From Rhizodiscina lignyota (lineage: Eukaryota > Ascomycota > Dothideomycetes > Aulographales > Rhizodiscinaceae): a DNA stretch of 64,000 bases. Positions 22,133 through 34,567 of this stretch are shown one piece after another (positions within the stretch are counted from its first letter, which is position 1; each line of letters opens with the position of its first letter). The stretch covers positions 992,001-1,056,000 of the forward strand of contig ML978131.1 of assembly GCA_010015805.1 (NCBI GenBank), read 5' to 3'. The notes under the pieces are model-generated. The model worked only from the letters and a program-made list of their open reading frames with translations, was not told where the DNA came from and searched no databases. A program made the translations under genes and the position numbers.

Positions 22133-23327
22133 TCTGAGAGTGTTAGAGCTACGGGGCGTGAAAGTTGAAGTCAAAAGTGAAGCAGTCTGCGCCCTTGAGA
22201 ACAGGCTCAGCTGTGAGAGAGGCAAGAATGTTAGGAGAGCTTCAAAGCTATCCACGATGGACAATTGGCTCTAAAGTTAAGGGCTAAGCTGAACGAGACA
22301 AGTATAATCAACTTTGAACTAGAAGCTGCTTGATTTTAGAGTACGGTGATGGGATGAAGCTATGAAAAGGTAGAGACGCGTCGCGGTTCATTTATCCTCT
22401 CAGCTCTCCATTATCTCCATATACTTCCCTGACGAATTGTCGGAGTTACGCCCTTCTTGCATGTGCTACTTGCTTAGACATCCATTCCTCGAGTCCAAGT
22501 ATTGGCGTGCCAAGGTGTCCAAAGCCGTGGTTTGAAGCTGAAAAGTGAAGCCCCCCGATCTCGAAACCCATGATGATTAGTCAAGAAAAGGGCTAGTAAA
22601 CAAAGCTAATTATGTCAGTCACCCTGTGCTTAGCTAACATACGATAGTGGGGCAGGGAGACTTACTGCATTTCGATAATGCGACGGGAAGTGACTTGTGA
22701 TAGCTAGGAGGCATCGCGGCTGCATTGAAAGACTGGTGGAGAATGGGGCCTAAACAGGTAGTTGCAGGGTAAGCCGAAGGATCCAATCGTAGAATATCAC
22801 AACTTGAATACATGATGCTGTCAATTCGTGTGATTGGAGGGAGAAGAGGGCCAAGTTTCGGACATCGCGAAGCTCGCCTACCTAGCCTTTCTCTAAGACA
22901 ATTGCGAAACATTATTTGCTAATAATCCTCCGCATCAATGTAAGACTAATCGTCGCGCCTCTTAGGTATCTTGCCTCGTATCCCCAAAGCCATTAAGGAG
23001 CCTGAGATAATGAAGGTGATACACGTGATATTATTCAATATATTCGAGGTCGGAGCTAATCTACGGAGTACTAACTTTACAATTCGGCTCAGGGTTAGAG
23101 GCTGAGGGATCTTTCTCATCGTAACTAATGAAGACACTGATTCCATCGAAGAAAGTGGCATTCAGATCGTAATAGGAGCATGGCTGTCCAATAGCAAATA
23201 GCTTACAATGGGACCAACCAAACCGCAAAACTTTCGCCGTCGCCATGGTCGACAATCCAAAAACGCCATGAAACACCGCTCATCGGAACGATCCGAATTG
23301 TTACAAATCAAAATCAGAATTTGCATC
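22133..23327. other. Intergenic, SDR promoter and chitin synthase 3' flank
   Basis: 1195 bases. AT-richer around 22940-23100. No supported gene or repeat seen. Confidence 0.4.
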
Positions 23328-26226
23328 TCATACGCCACGGAACTATATATCGAGTTAGCTTCCGGTGCCTAAGATAAGGAAGGAGTCATCCACTTACCAT
23401 CCTAACAATCAAGAACCACACAGCGCCGATAAACCGGAACAAACTCAATCCCGCAACGCTCCACAGCACGACCGCCATGTAAATCGTTGCGCGCTTGTTC
23501 GCCGAGTCCTCGTCGTCCGTCTTGTCACCCGAGATGTGCACCTGCAAGCCACCCGTCTGCAACACCACCGCGGCCAGCGCCAAATTGGAGAACATCCACA
23601 CCAGCACGACCGCGCTGCGGAAACCTTTGTAGTAGTCCTCCTGCTTGGTCGACGGATCGGGTGCCTTCTTGGGTTCGACGAACTTTGCGCGGAAGACGGC
23701 GAGCTCGCGCTCGTACTGCGTGTTGAGGTCCGCGTCGTCCGTGGGTATGGCCACGTCGACCTTGCCGCCGGGCTTGGTGGAGACGGAGCCGAGGTCGTCC
23801 ATTTTGACAGCGCCTTTTGTGCCCCAGGAGACGTCGTGGGTGTTGCAGAAGGCGTAGACGTTCAGGATGTTGATGTAGGTGGGTGTCATGAGAAGATATT
23901 GGATCAGGCAGGTAAACATGTGCCACGGGTCCAAGAACAGGAAGGATATGATGAACCACAGGACGTATGTTGACAGCATCGACACGATGAGTGTGAAGAA
24001 GACTGGGTTCGTGAACAGGTCCGACACGTCGAATTTGTGGTCCTTGACCTGTTCCTGGATGGAGCGAACGGTGATGAAGACCGATGCGAAGATCAAGTAC
24101 GCCATAATGACAACCCAGAACCAGACCATGCTCAGGTAGAACTTGCTCGATCCTTGCGGACGATTACCGAGAGCCAGGACGAAGCATGTTATGAGCACAC
24201 CGAGATAGAACCATTCGAATATGATAGCCAAGACGTTGCCCGTGGTCGACAAGAGATCTTTAGCTCCGAGCGAGAAGGTCAGGATGCGGAATACCAGGAA
24301 GAAGTTGGCGATGGCGAACCAAGCGAAGAGCATGTTGATGGTCTGATACCCAAACTCGATCAAGAACATGAGCTTCCTCATGAACGAGTGGTTACTGCGA
24401 AAGACGGAGAATGCGTGCACGATGGCATAGACGGCGGCGAAGAAACTGCCGTTCAGCCATCTGCGGCGCTGCAGGATAAAGTCGGACATTTCGGTCGGCA
24501 CGTCGGTCTCACCAGTGGCTGACTTGACGTATTGCAGGATCCAAGCACAGTTGCGCTTTGAGACCAGTTCGAAGCAGAGAATACGATCCTCAGCGAGATA
24601 CATGTTTGCAGTGAAGATGCCAGCATCTGCACCGTGAAGTTTCTCACCAGCAAAGTACTTCTCCAGCGGACCTGTCCCAGTCTTGTCGTTCTGCAGCGCT
24701 ACATAACGGTATGCAGAGAAAGCACCAGGTAAGACGGAGATGAAACCAAATGCGGACTCCATGGGCTTGTCGAGGATGTTGCTCATCTTATACTCAAAGT
24801 TCTGCGTCGCAACTAGAGGTCTCCAGAGGTTCTTGCCACGCTCGATCATAGCTTTGATCTCACCGCAAGCACCGGCGCACATTGGCTCGCGATCGAATGC
24901 CTTCCACAAGTGATAAATCGAGTCTCGGCCGGGCTTGGTACCGCAATCGATCAACACGCAAATATTGGGATCCAGAACAGCACCGAATGCCTGGAAGAAC
25001 CACCTATGCGAGTTGATCTTCTTCTGATTCTGCTCCTTCAAGCAGAACAGCATCTGGACCGGAGTGTTACCTTTCTTAACAGTGACAACGTCCTTCTTCA
25101 ACTCCAGGTTCATCTGGGTCGTGTACTCGTAGATGTGAGCCGATACATCCTTGCCGTTAACCTTGTTCTTTGCAATACCGTCCTGGTATACACCCATAGC
25201 TGCAAGCACAGCTCGAGTTCTTGGGTTGATCTTGAGACGGCCATCGCTGACGACGCACACGACAATCTTCTTCCATGCGTCCTTGCCCCAAGTCTTACTG
25301 CTCGTTCTCGAGTTCATATACTCGATATTCTTGATGACACCCATCATGGTGCGGGCAAACAAGACATCGTCCTCGTTGTACATTGTTATCACGATAAAGA
25401 GCTCCGTGTGCCTAGGTTTTGCGAACAGTCTCTGTCGCAACGTGAAGCGCTCTTCGTAGAACTTTGATGGATCGCAAGTCGCTGCCGAATATCTCATATG
25501 TGTAAACTCGTCGCGCTCTGGTGGTTCTGCGTGTGGAACTTGGTTCAGCAACCTCGGAGGAATGGGACAATCAAGGACGAGATTTCCGTTGAAGAGCTGG
25601 ATTTCCTTGACTGTCTTCCAACGTCGAATTGGCGCTGGACCTGGAGAAGGTATAGGATGCGGCTCGTCGTGATAACTCGGCGCCTGCTCCAACGGATCCG
25701 GACCGTACGACGTACCACCAGCCAAAATTGGCTTGCTATCTGCATCCTCGAAGTATTGTCCTTCGTGGGTGTATGAGTGATCGAGAGGTCTGCTGTCCTG
25801 ATGAGGATATCCTTCGCTATAGTATTGGTCATGGTGCGCTTCTGGGTTGAGGGAGTATGCGCCTGGCTGCGGAGGATATTGCGCGTCGTATTGCTCATTA
25901 TGTCCAAATGAGTTCCCCAAGCCTTCTACTGAATACTGCGTCGCAAAACGGTTAGCTATTACTGAATGTATCTCCAAATTTTGCCCTTTGTTGCGGCGAC
26001 TTACTGTAGGTTGGCCCTGCAGTCTATCTCCAGGAGTTCCTGGCCCAGGGCCAGGTCCCATGGGTATCTCTAACGGCCCAGCATCGGGGTGATGAGGAGC
26101 ATCCTCTAACTGGTATCCATGTTGTGGTGGTTGATAGCCAGTAGGGGACTGGTATCGGTGAGGAGAGTGGTATGCGTCGTCTTCGTCAGTGAAGCCAGCG
26201 TTCGCGCCTTTTTGCAATTTGCCCAT
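23328..26226 (-). CDS. Chitin synthase (class I/II type)
   Basis: Processive family-2 glycosyltransferase that polymerises UDP-GlcNAc into chitin at the plasma membrane. Three exons, 26226-26005, 25935-23398 and 23342-23328; about 924 aa. Intron 1 (69 nt) has a GTAAGT donor, GCTAAC branch and CAG acceptor and is frame-neutral without stops. Intron 2 (55 nt) puts FRGV as the C-terminus instead of a read-through VSG. The N-terminus is a disordered Gln/Tyr/Pro/His-rich tail. Then [18 protein letters not shown], the catalytic core with [50 protein letters not shown] and QRRRW (about residue 560), and about seven C-terminal membrane spans. The class is judged from overall wording ([10 protein letters not shown], no myosin motor), so I versus II is not certain. 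Confidence 0.94.
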
Positions 26227-27664
26227 GTTAGCTGTCGCTCAATAGAAGTCGATACAGGGTGCGAAATGGGAGATCGCTAGGAAGGTCTTCTCTAGTGACA
26301 GGAGGCTAGAAGTGCTGGCGCGGAATGTGGGGTGGTGAATGGTGAATGGCTTTGTGGTGGTGAAGCGCGTGAACCTACGCAACACAACGAGTGTCACGTC
26401 ATATTCTTCAATGCGACGAGACCCTGCGGCGGTGTTGCTTTGTCCAATGGTGCCAAAACAATGCGAAATAGAGCGTACCTAGTCTGTTATACGCCATATT
26501 GGCTGCTGTGGCTCCCCGTACGCCCACTATATGGGCGATGAGATCACTCGATCACAGGTGATGGAAGCAAGGAACGAGAGTGGTCGCCGTTCGGGTGTGG
26601 AATGCGAAGCGTCGCTCGCCCAGGAACACCCTCACAAAACGCTGTCGCAGTTCGACGTTGCAAATGGTCGAGGTAGAGCAAGGCTCGTTTCAGGTTAAAA
26701 TGGTCAGGACGTCTTGATCGCCGCGCGACGGTAAGCTGCGAGGGCGCCGAGTCGACGATACAGGTGAGCGATGGGTGTGATTTCTTTGAAGAAGTGTAGT
26801 TCAGCAGTGGTGAGCGAAAGACTAGTCTGTGAAAGAGAGAAGTGAAGTCAGAAAAGGGTTTGTTCAGGCGGCTTCGAGGCGTTGTTCGTCTATTCTCGTC
26901 CAAGCCACGCCCGAATCGCGTCGCACTTTTTCCCCCACAGCAACGAATCAAGCCGGGCAACGCCCCAGCATCCACATCCTGGCATCTGGAGAGACGAGAC
27001 GAGGGGCGGAGCAGAAATGACGTACCTTTCGCGCAGATTGTTGATCCCAAGCGTGAGATCAAGTTGGATGTCTTAAATCCAAGTTTCGTCTGTTTGCCTT
27101 TCTTCAGGTATCGTGTGATCGCAAAGGTTGGGTGCGGCTGTGGGTGTAATGCTAAGCGCAAACCTTATACAGTCGGTCACGCCGCACCTGAAGTGCAGCC
27201 TCGTGTGGCGCACGCCATGGCAGTCCGGCGAATTTAAAGGCGGCCGCTAAAGTCTTTCGCGATATCGTGGCTGTGCGCTGTCAAGGGGGGCCGCGGATTG
27301 GCTGCTCCCAAGGCGACGCGTATGCAGGTCCGTCGCTAAATTTATATTTCTGATATCATAATGCGAATCGTTTTCCTTACTGAAGCACTTTTGATTCTTC
27401 AGCAATCGAGTTTCACGATTGTGAGCGTCCGCGCTGTGAAACTTCCTGCATGCTCCAGTTGGATGATGCTGAGCGGCGGATTTTCGTCCAATCGGCAGTC
27501 AGACGCGCGTTCGGGTCTCAAGACAAAGCTCGTTGATCTACAGAGACTGTCGAAGATATTTCAGACACGGTCGCTCCAATTAGAGCGTTCTTTGAGTCAT
27601 TCATGGATGATCATGGAGACCCCCAAAGCCAAGCATGGTCTCGACGCTATCCTATTCACCATTG
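26227..27664. other. Intergenic, chitin synthase promoter and long leader
   Basis: 1438 bases upstream of the chitin synthase start and downstream of glycerol kinase. Overlapping open frames on both strands at 26544-27237 are Arg/Ser-rich and lack family features, so I treat them as non-coding. A long leader is plausible. Confidence 0.4.
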
Positions 27665-29483
27665 TTATACAAAGCCCGCGGTCTGCTTCACAGCCTTCTC
27701 CCACCTCTCAAACATCTCCTTGCTCTTCTCCTTTGGCATCTCAGGCAAGAATGTTGTCGAGCCCTCCCGGTTGATGCCCTTGAGCTCCTCCAAGTCGTTC
27801 CACACGCCCACTGCCAAACCCGCAGCAATCGCGGCACCGAGAGCGGTGGTCTCGCGCATCGCCGGTCGTTCGACGGGAATGCCGATCAGATCCGATTGCG
27901 TCCTGAAAGTGTATTAGCGTGACGAGTAATAACTTTCTAGCTTGAGACAGGACCCACTGCATAGTCAAATCGCTATTGCTCATACCACCGTCCACGGCGA
28001 GTTCTTGCAGTGCTTTGCCGCTATCCTTCTCCATAGCGTCGAGAATGGCCTTAGTTTCTGCAATCTCCTGTTAAGATATATACCATTTAGAGATGGCCTG
28101 ATAGATACTCACGGTAGCAAGTAGCCTCAAGCGTAGCCCTCGCAATATGGCCCTTCTGCGTATACTGCGTAATACCTAAAATCGTGCCTCTCGAATCGTC
28201 AATCCAGTACGGCGCAAACAATCCCGAAAAGGCAGTCACAAAGACACAGCCTCCGTTATCCTCAACTGTCGATGCGAGATCGCTAATCTTGTCGGACGAT
28301 GGAACGAATCCGAGGTTGTTGATGAGGAACTTGACGGCTGATCCAGCAACCGCAATACTTCCCTCCAGAGCATACACCGGCTTGCCTTCGAAGTGATACG
28401 CGACTGTTGCAAGTAGACCGTGTTTCGAAATGACGGGCTTCTCACCGACGTTGTAGAGCAAGAAGCAGCCAGTACCGTACGTGTTCTTCGCATTTCCCGG
28501 AGAGAACCCTTTCTGGCCAACGAGCGCAGCCGACTGGTCGCCCAAGCAGCCGGTGATCTTGGTTCCCTTGAGGGATGTGCTGGCTAGCTTGCCGTACGAC
28601 TCCTTGTCAGACGATCGAATGATCTTTGGCAGCGCCAGTTTGTTCTTGTCGAGCTGGAAGAAGTTGAGCAGCGTGTCATCGTACTCAAAAGTCTCAAGAT
28701 TCATGAACATGCTCCGAGACGCGTTGGTTGGATCTGATACAAAGACGTTGTTCTCAGGGCCACCGTTCAACTTGTAAACTAGCCAAGCATCAACGGTGCC
28801 GAAGGCAAGATTGCCGGCCTCGTAGCACTTCTTTACTTCCGGTACATTCTCCATCATCCAGAGAAGCTTGCCAACGGATGGGTATGTCGACAGTGGCAGA
28901 CCGCAAATGTCCTGTAGTTTGTCTGAGCCATCTCGCTTCTTCAGCTCCCTTATCATGGCCGCGGTTCTGGTGTCCGTCCACACGATTGCGTTGTAGAGAG
29001 GCTGGCCTGTCGTCTTATCCCATACGACAGTCGTCTCTCGCTGATTTGTGATACCGACCGCCTTGATCGTGTTGAGGGCGTGGCCACGGCGCTTGAAGAC
29101 CTTGACGGCTCCCTCGATGCAGTTAACGACGGACTCGACAATCTCAATGGGGTCATGTTCATGCCAGCTAGATGCAAAGTTAGATATTCTGGGCTTGGAT
29201 GGTGGTGTCGCTGTCGTGCTCACCCAGGATGGGGGTATATCTGCTTGAACTCAATCTGATGCGAAGCTACCGGTTCTCCCTCGTGATTGAATATCAGGAA
29301 CCTAGTAGAAGTTGTGCCTTGATCGATTGATCCAATGAATTCCTCACGAGCATGCTTCTTGTGGTGGCCACTGACAGGTGCCGCCCGCTCAATTTCCTCC
29401 AGACGTGTCTCAAGACGCTTCTGTGCATCTTGGATGGATTTGAGCACATCCAATATCTGGTTGTTTGACGCGTCTGCAGCCAT
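27665..29483 (-). CDS. GUT1: Glycerol kinase
   Basis: Phosphorylates glycerol to glycerol-3-phosphate with ATP, the entry step of glycerol catabolism. Exons 29483-29224, 29167-28113, 28057-27958 and 27902-27665; 550 aa, introns 55-56 nt with GT-AG ends. The ATG at 29483 is used because the frame upstream opens with TTG. It has an N-terminal helical extension of about 45 residues ([20 protein letters not shown]), then the FGGY-kinase core. [11 protein letters not shown] (51-61) is the ATP phosphate loop; [26 protein letters not shown] and AIVWTDTRT carry substrate-site residues; [21 protein letters not shown] and [14 protein letters not shown] complete the second domain. Together with the divergent aquaglyceroporin at 32235 it makes a glycerol uptake-and-trapping pair. 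Confidence 0.95.
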
Positions 29484-32234
29484 CTTAGCGACCAGGAATC
29501 GGGGCACTACTTTCAATAAGATGTGGCAAGATGGTCACAATGGCTTCAGATTCCAAGTTCGGAGGGATTTCCTCTGGGAGGAGCAACGGGCAATAATACG
29601 ACAACTGGGGATAATACTTTTTGTTGTCCTACGGCGGCCTTGAGCAGCTACTTTAACCCGAAGGAAGGTTGAAAGAGCTCGAGAGCTTCTAGGCTGATGT
29701 ATATGACGGAACATGTGACGACGACCGGAGAAATTGCCTCTGGGCAAGCACGCGGGGTAGCGCAGCTCGTACGGTTGTTGGAGCACGAACTCTTACGCGG
29801 GCCACAAAAGCAACTGCGGAGAGGATTCCGCCCGACGTTCTGCGTTGATGTGACGGCGGATGACGGTTGCGATGCAGGTACAACGGTACCTTCAACTCGG
29901 AGAGATGTCTGTTCCCCAAGCTCCAGGTTGATGGGACGAGGCCGAATCGAAGATATAAAACCTGGTGATGCTCAATTGCGACAGACGGTGACAAGCGTTT
30001 CCAAGGCGATACTCGAGATGACCCACAGCAGCGCGAAATTTGCGTGATGGATGCTCCGCCAAAAGGTGGAGCACAAGTCCACCGAGTCATCGACACAAGC
30101 AGGCGTGCGCTATCCGCCGCTAGTCCGAGAAAGGCATGGCGCGGCCGCTCCACTCAACCTCACTCGTCCAGCCTCGAGCCTTTTCTTCGCTGGCCGTCTC
30201 CAGGAAAGAGCACTGCTGCTCCACGATTCCACGACATTGTCAGCACATGCAGCAGCCGTATCCCATCTGCGCTGTTAGCGAGCTGACCACGAGCACGATG
30301 TTTACCCCAGACCTTGGCGTGCTCGCCGTTGGACTACTCCGCACTCTCACCCCTGACATCCCTGCCTCTCATCCCGATGCTTTGCTTCGAACCTCTTTCC
30401 GCTCGCGTGGTCTCCGCCGGGTCTCTGTCTGATCCCTTGGAATTTCGCGATTTGTGCTTCCACACATGTAAGGCGTCCCATATTAAACGGATTTCAACGG
30501 CATGCGAGCCGTTCGCCCAGACGGCGAGAGATGGCAATCCGGTCAATCCGGCTTTGCACCCGCTGACTGAGACGACGAACTCAAGCTGGGTACGAACGCA
30601 CTGCACATGATGCGGCTCATAGCGGAGAGTTCAATACGCAATGGGCTGCGGTGAGTGACAGCTTCTGGAGAATGCTGACTTGTCGTTTACGAGGACGCTG
30701 AGGAATTGCTTCCCAGTCTGTACAAGCGCGGCTAAAAGCGTGCGAGCAACCCCACATACTCAGCTGCATGTAACGGGACCCAAGCATGCAGTGGCGCATT
30801 TGGCTTCTAGATGGGTGCTAGCAACGCCACCCCATCGGTTCGTGAGCTTGATGCGGCATATACAACCAGAAGCAAAAGAAACAAATTTCCCTGGAGTGCC
30901 GAACTACTGTTCGATCATCCACAGCGTGACATGTGCGTTCCTGCCGCCATCTCATCAAGACAAAGGTAATCAATTGCAGCCGCGGCACAGTTCACTCCCA
31001 CCGAATCCCACAGCTGTCGTTTGCTTTTCTCTTAATTGCAAACAGTATACGCAGTGGGACCACTAGGATTACGCCGCCATATTACTGATCCCTGTTTCGA
31101 CATCATCACCCTCATAGGCGGGTCTGCATCCACTGGAATCACTTTTGAACCCGAACGGTCATCTACCCGCCATAACCGGATAGTGAACTTGTGTGCTGTT
31201 GTATTGCAAGTTGTCGTTTGCAGGAAATCGTTGTTTGTCGAGGACGTTATTGTTTGGTGTTGCGTTGCGTGGGGAGCCGCGATGTCGTGAAAGTCGCATT
31301 GCCAAATTCGACGCCGAGACGCCGTTCTCTAGAATGTGTCCGATAGCACAGCGGAAGTGATCCGCGAAGAAAATCCCCCCCTTTTGATGGCAAGTCGTCG
31401 CAACCATATGCAATCCAAATTGTAAGACCCGTATCCCCGGATTGCTACGGCTTTCAACCCGTATTAGTGTCCACTTTCCTCGTTGGTCAGTTCATACTCT
31501 CCCATGTCACCTTCAACACCAGCCTCCACCGTCACTAGCCAATCCCGGGCATCGTGCTGCGCGAGACCTTGAGACTGCCCAGAAGGTTGCTTGCATCTGG
31601 ACTTTGAGTCTTGCCCACGTTTTTTCGATCGGACATGCCGCAGCCTCACGGCATCCTTTACGCGTGGCTACTGCAAGCCCAGGCAACGGACTGTCATCGT
31701 TTCGCTCCCGATGTTAACGGCCTGAGTACTGTATCAGAATCGGACCGAGCACTGTCACAGGTGGAGTCGCCTTCAGACAAACCCACTATGGGGATGTTGC
31801 CTCCACAGTGGGACCTTTCTGAACTTTCCTAGTCCTCGGCCTTTAGTGGAGAAGCACTGCCTCTGGCATATTCCCTCAATGCAGAGCTAAAGGATTGTCA
31901 TTAATTTTGGGGTCATACGGTCAAAGGTGAGTATCTCAAGGTTGAGAGTACCCCAGCCGTGCTCCTGGCCTTCCGAAAGAGGGGTTTTGCGGAGGACGGC
32001 CTGCGCAAGGATTCTACATAAGTGTCAGCTCTTTTTCTTGCAATCACAGGATCGGAGAATTGGCCTAACCCAATATTACCAAGCATCCTTGCGCTTTGGT
32101 GTCTTATATCCAGCTCTTTCCCGACATCCCTTTACTGATCTTCGCGGCCATCATTAACATCGCCTGACTTTCGGAGATTTCCTCTCGTCGTGAAGGCAGC
32201 AGTCACCACATAGCAATATACTGAGGCCGACAAT
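29484..32234. promoter_or_regulatory. 2.75-kb shared upstream region of glycerol kinase and aquaglyceroporin
   Basis: The longest gene-free stretch here, between two divergent start codons. Many short open frames occur on both strands (up to about 150 codons at 30153-29689), but they are Arg/Ser/Pro-rich, mutually overlapping and without recognisable features. No repeat or mobile element seen. It could hold long leaders, non-coding transcripts or dispersed control sites. Confidence 0.45.
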
Positions 32235-33569
32235 ATGGTGGACAAGAAGGAAATTTTGGACTTTCAAGGCGGGAGCCAGAGCACTCTGGAGAATGGCACA
32301 CACCACATTGAGGATCCAAGAAGGAAAAACGACCCCATACCAGAAATAGACAGACAACACACCTACGAAGAACATGGCCCTGGTATCGATCACGACATCC
32401 CGCAAGCACATGAAAAGCCTTCTCACCCGGAACTGACATGGCCAAAGATCAGAGCGTTCATGCAAGAGCCGTTTTCCGAGTTCTGGGGAACCTTCATTAT
32501 CATCATGTTCGGCGACGGTGTTGTTGCGCAAGTTGTTCTCTCCCAAGGGGCAAAGGGCAGCTACCAATCCATCTCGTGGGGCTGGGGGTAAGTTTTCCTC
32601 CCCCTCTCTTCTCATCTCTTCTCTTCTCTTCTTACATTCCCGGCCGAGAGCCCGACCAACCCCGGATGGTAATCTCTCACTGACTCTCCGTCCAGTCTGG
32701 GCGTCATGCTTGGTGTGTACGTCGGCGGCAAGTCTGGCGCCCATCTGAATCCTGCTGTCACGCTGGCCAACTGTGTGTTCCGCAAGCACCCATGGCGGAA
32801 GTTTCCCGTGTACGCACTCGCACAGCTCTTAGGTGCGATGCTTGCGGCAGCGGTCGTTTATGGCAATTATCGCTCTGCCATCGATAACCTGGAAGGATAC
32901 AATGTGCGCACAGTGGCCACTGCGACGAATCCGAATGGTACGGCGGGAATCTTCTGTACCTACCCAGCTCCTGTAAGTCAATCCAACTCTTTCATTCCTT
33001 CTTTCGTGGATGCTCTTTCGGACATGGCTAACACTAAAATCCAGTTCATGACGAAGACCGGTCAATTCTTCTCCGAATACATCGCCAGCGCGCTGCTCAT
33101 GTTCCTCATCTTCGCCTGCACCGATGGCAGCAACCTCGGCGCGGTAACACCCGGCAGCAACAACCTCGTCCCGCTCTGTCTCTTCTTCATCATCTTCGGC
33201 ATAGGCGCCTGCTTCGGTTGGGAAACTGGCTATGCCATCAACCTTGCTCGTGACTTCGGCCCCAGGTTAGTGTCATTCATGGTCGGATACGGCCATGAAG
33301 TTTGGAGCTTCGGCGGGTATTATTTCTGGGTATGCAATCCCTTTAATTATCGTTTATGGAATCCTCGGCCGTAAAAGTACTGATATTGTGGATAGGTCCC
33401 TATGGTTGCTCCATTCTGTGGCACGTTGACGGGCGGCCTGCTTTACGACCTCTTCATCTACACTGGACACAGCCCGATTAACAGCCCGTACATGGGGCTC
33501 AACCGCTTCCTTTCTTGGACGCCAAAGACGTGGTCTAACACGTACAACAGGGCCGAGAAGGCGGTGTGA
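32235..33569 (+). CDS. Aquaglyceroporin (MIP family)
   Basis: Plasma-membrane channel for glycerol and small neutral solutes. Exons 32235-32587, 32696-32972, 33045-33329 and 33396-33569; 362 aa. Intron 1 is 108 nt with a CT-rich tract; all have GT-AG ends. Six spans follow an acidic/His-rich N-terminus of about 75 residues. The first pore motif is GAHLNPAVTLA. The second is NLARDFGPRL, with Leu replacing Pro of NPA. The Asp after Arg is the glycerol-channel hallmark. Homologues share FSEFWGTFIIIMFGDG, FSEYIASALLMF and YYFWVPMVAPF. It lacks the very long N- and C-terminal gates of yeast Fps1. Paired divergently with glycerol kinase, so an uptake role is likely. Confidence 0.93.
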
Positions 33570-34567
33570 TACAGCTGCAACCTTCCAAGCTTAGATCCAT
33601 AGCAATTAAGAGCCACGGAACCAGGCATGAGTGAAAGAGTGGCTTTCTAAATCCGAGACGATTGGTGCTAGCGTCTGGGTCAACCGGCAATGGCAGAGTA
33701 CCGTTCCGGAGTTGACATATTTGATGATTCCATATCTTTTGATGATGTTATGTGTGGATGTGTTGATGAAGTAGCATATCCGGCGTCTGGAGTGGATATT
33801 CCTCTTCTTATGTAAAAGCCGACTTGGAATTGGTCCAGCAGAGTGAAAGGGACTAGCTCGGTAGCCTCATTTTTTCGTCCCTCAGTTGAAGCTGGCAGCG
33901 CGAGATAGGCGAGTATTTAAGAGTACCGTGATCTGATCCATCGACAGGAAGATCCCTGTGCTCCCGCTTTGGTACGTGTCCATGGCCAATGGGGTGTGGC
34001 GTTCCGTGGTTCTGGGATCATGCTAGGCATTACCGCTCCATACTTGATGCCCAATATGAGTATCGTCCATCATTTCATGACGAGAGAAGTAGAGAATAAT
34101 TCTTCTGTGAAATCTGGGGTGCAGCGGACTATAACAAGCCCACGATAAAGGCTAGCCCCCCGAGCAGGCCGAACCTTAAAAATGCGGCACGCTCTCTACC
34201 GCTCCGTACAACCCCGGTCTCACGATGTCTGGCTATTTCTGCAAGTGAGCATCCAAGCTCTGATATAAAATGCTGCTTCCGTCTAGACCATCATGGTATG
34301 GTAATCGGGCTACCTAAGCAAATTTTTCCGGCAGGTGGTTGTTCCAATGTTACTCTTATTTGTCAAGGCGCGATTCTCGCCAGCTTCCATTTGAAGTACC
34401 TTCGTACGAGGTTTAGTTACTGTCGTATGAGAAGAGCTAGAGAAAACAGGCCGAAATTAATGCGTTCGATCAAATGCGTATTTCGCCAATAAGAAATATT
34501 TGCACAAGCCGTTTCAGACTCCATTTCGCGCCATGCCAATGTCCCATTTCGTAACCATCCTCCCTCT
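33570..34567. other. Intergenic, converging 3' flanks
   Basis: 998 bases between the ends of two converging genes. No supported gene, repeat or RNA. Confidence 0.4.

Noticed and set aside
26544-27161. 205-codon minus-strand open frame upstream of chitin synthase
   Set aside because: Arg/Ser-rich, overlapped by plus-strand frames of similar length, no domain features; more likely leader or promoter.
29689-32157. Numerous open frames between glycerol kinase and aquaglyceroporin
   Set aside because: Short, overlapping on both strands, compositionally biased, no motifs.
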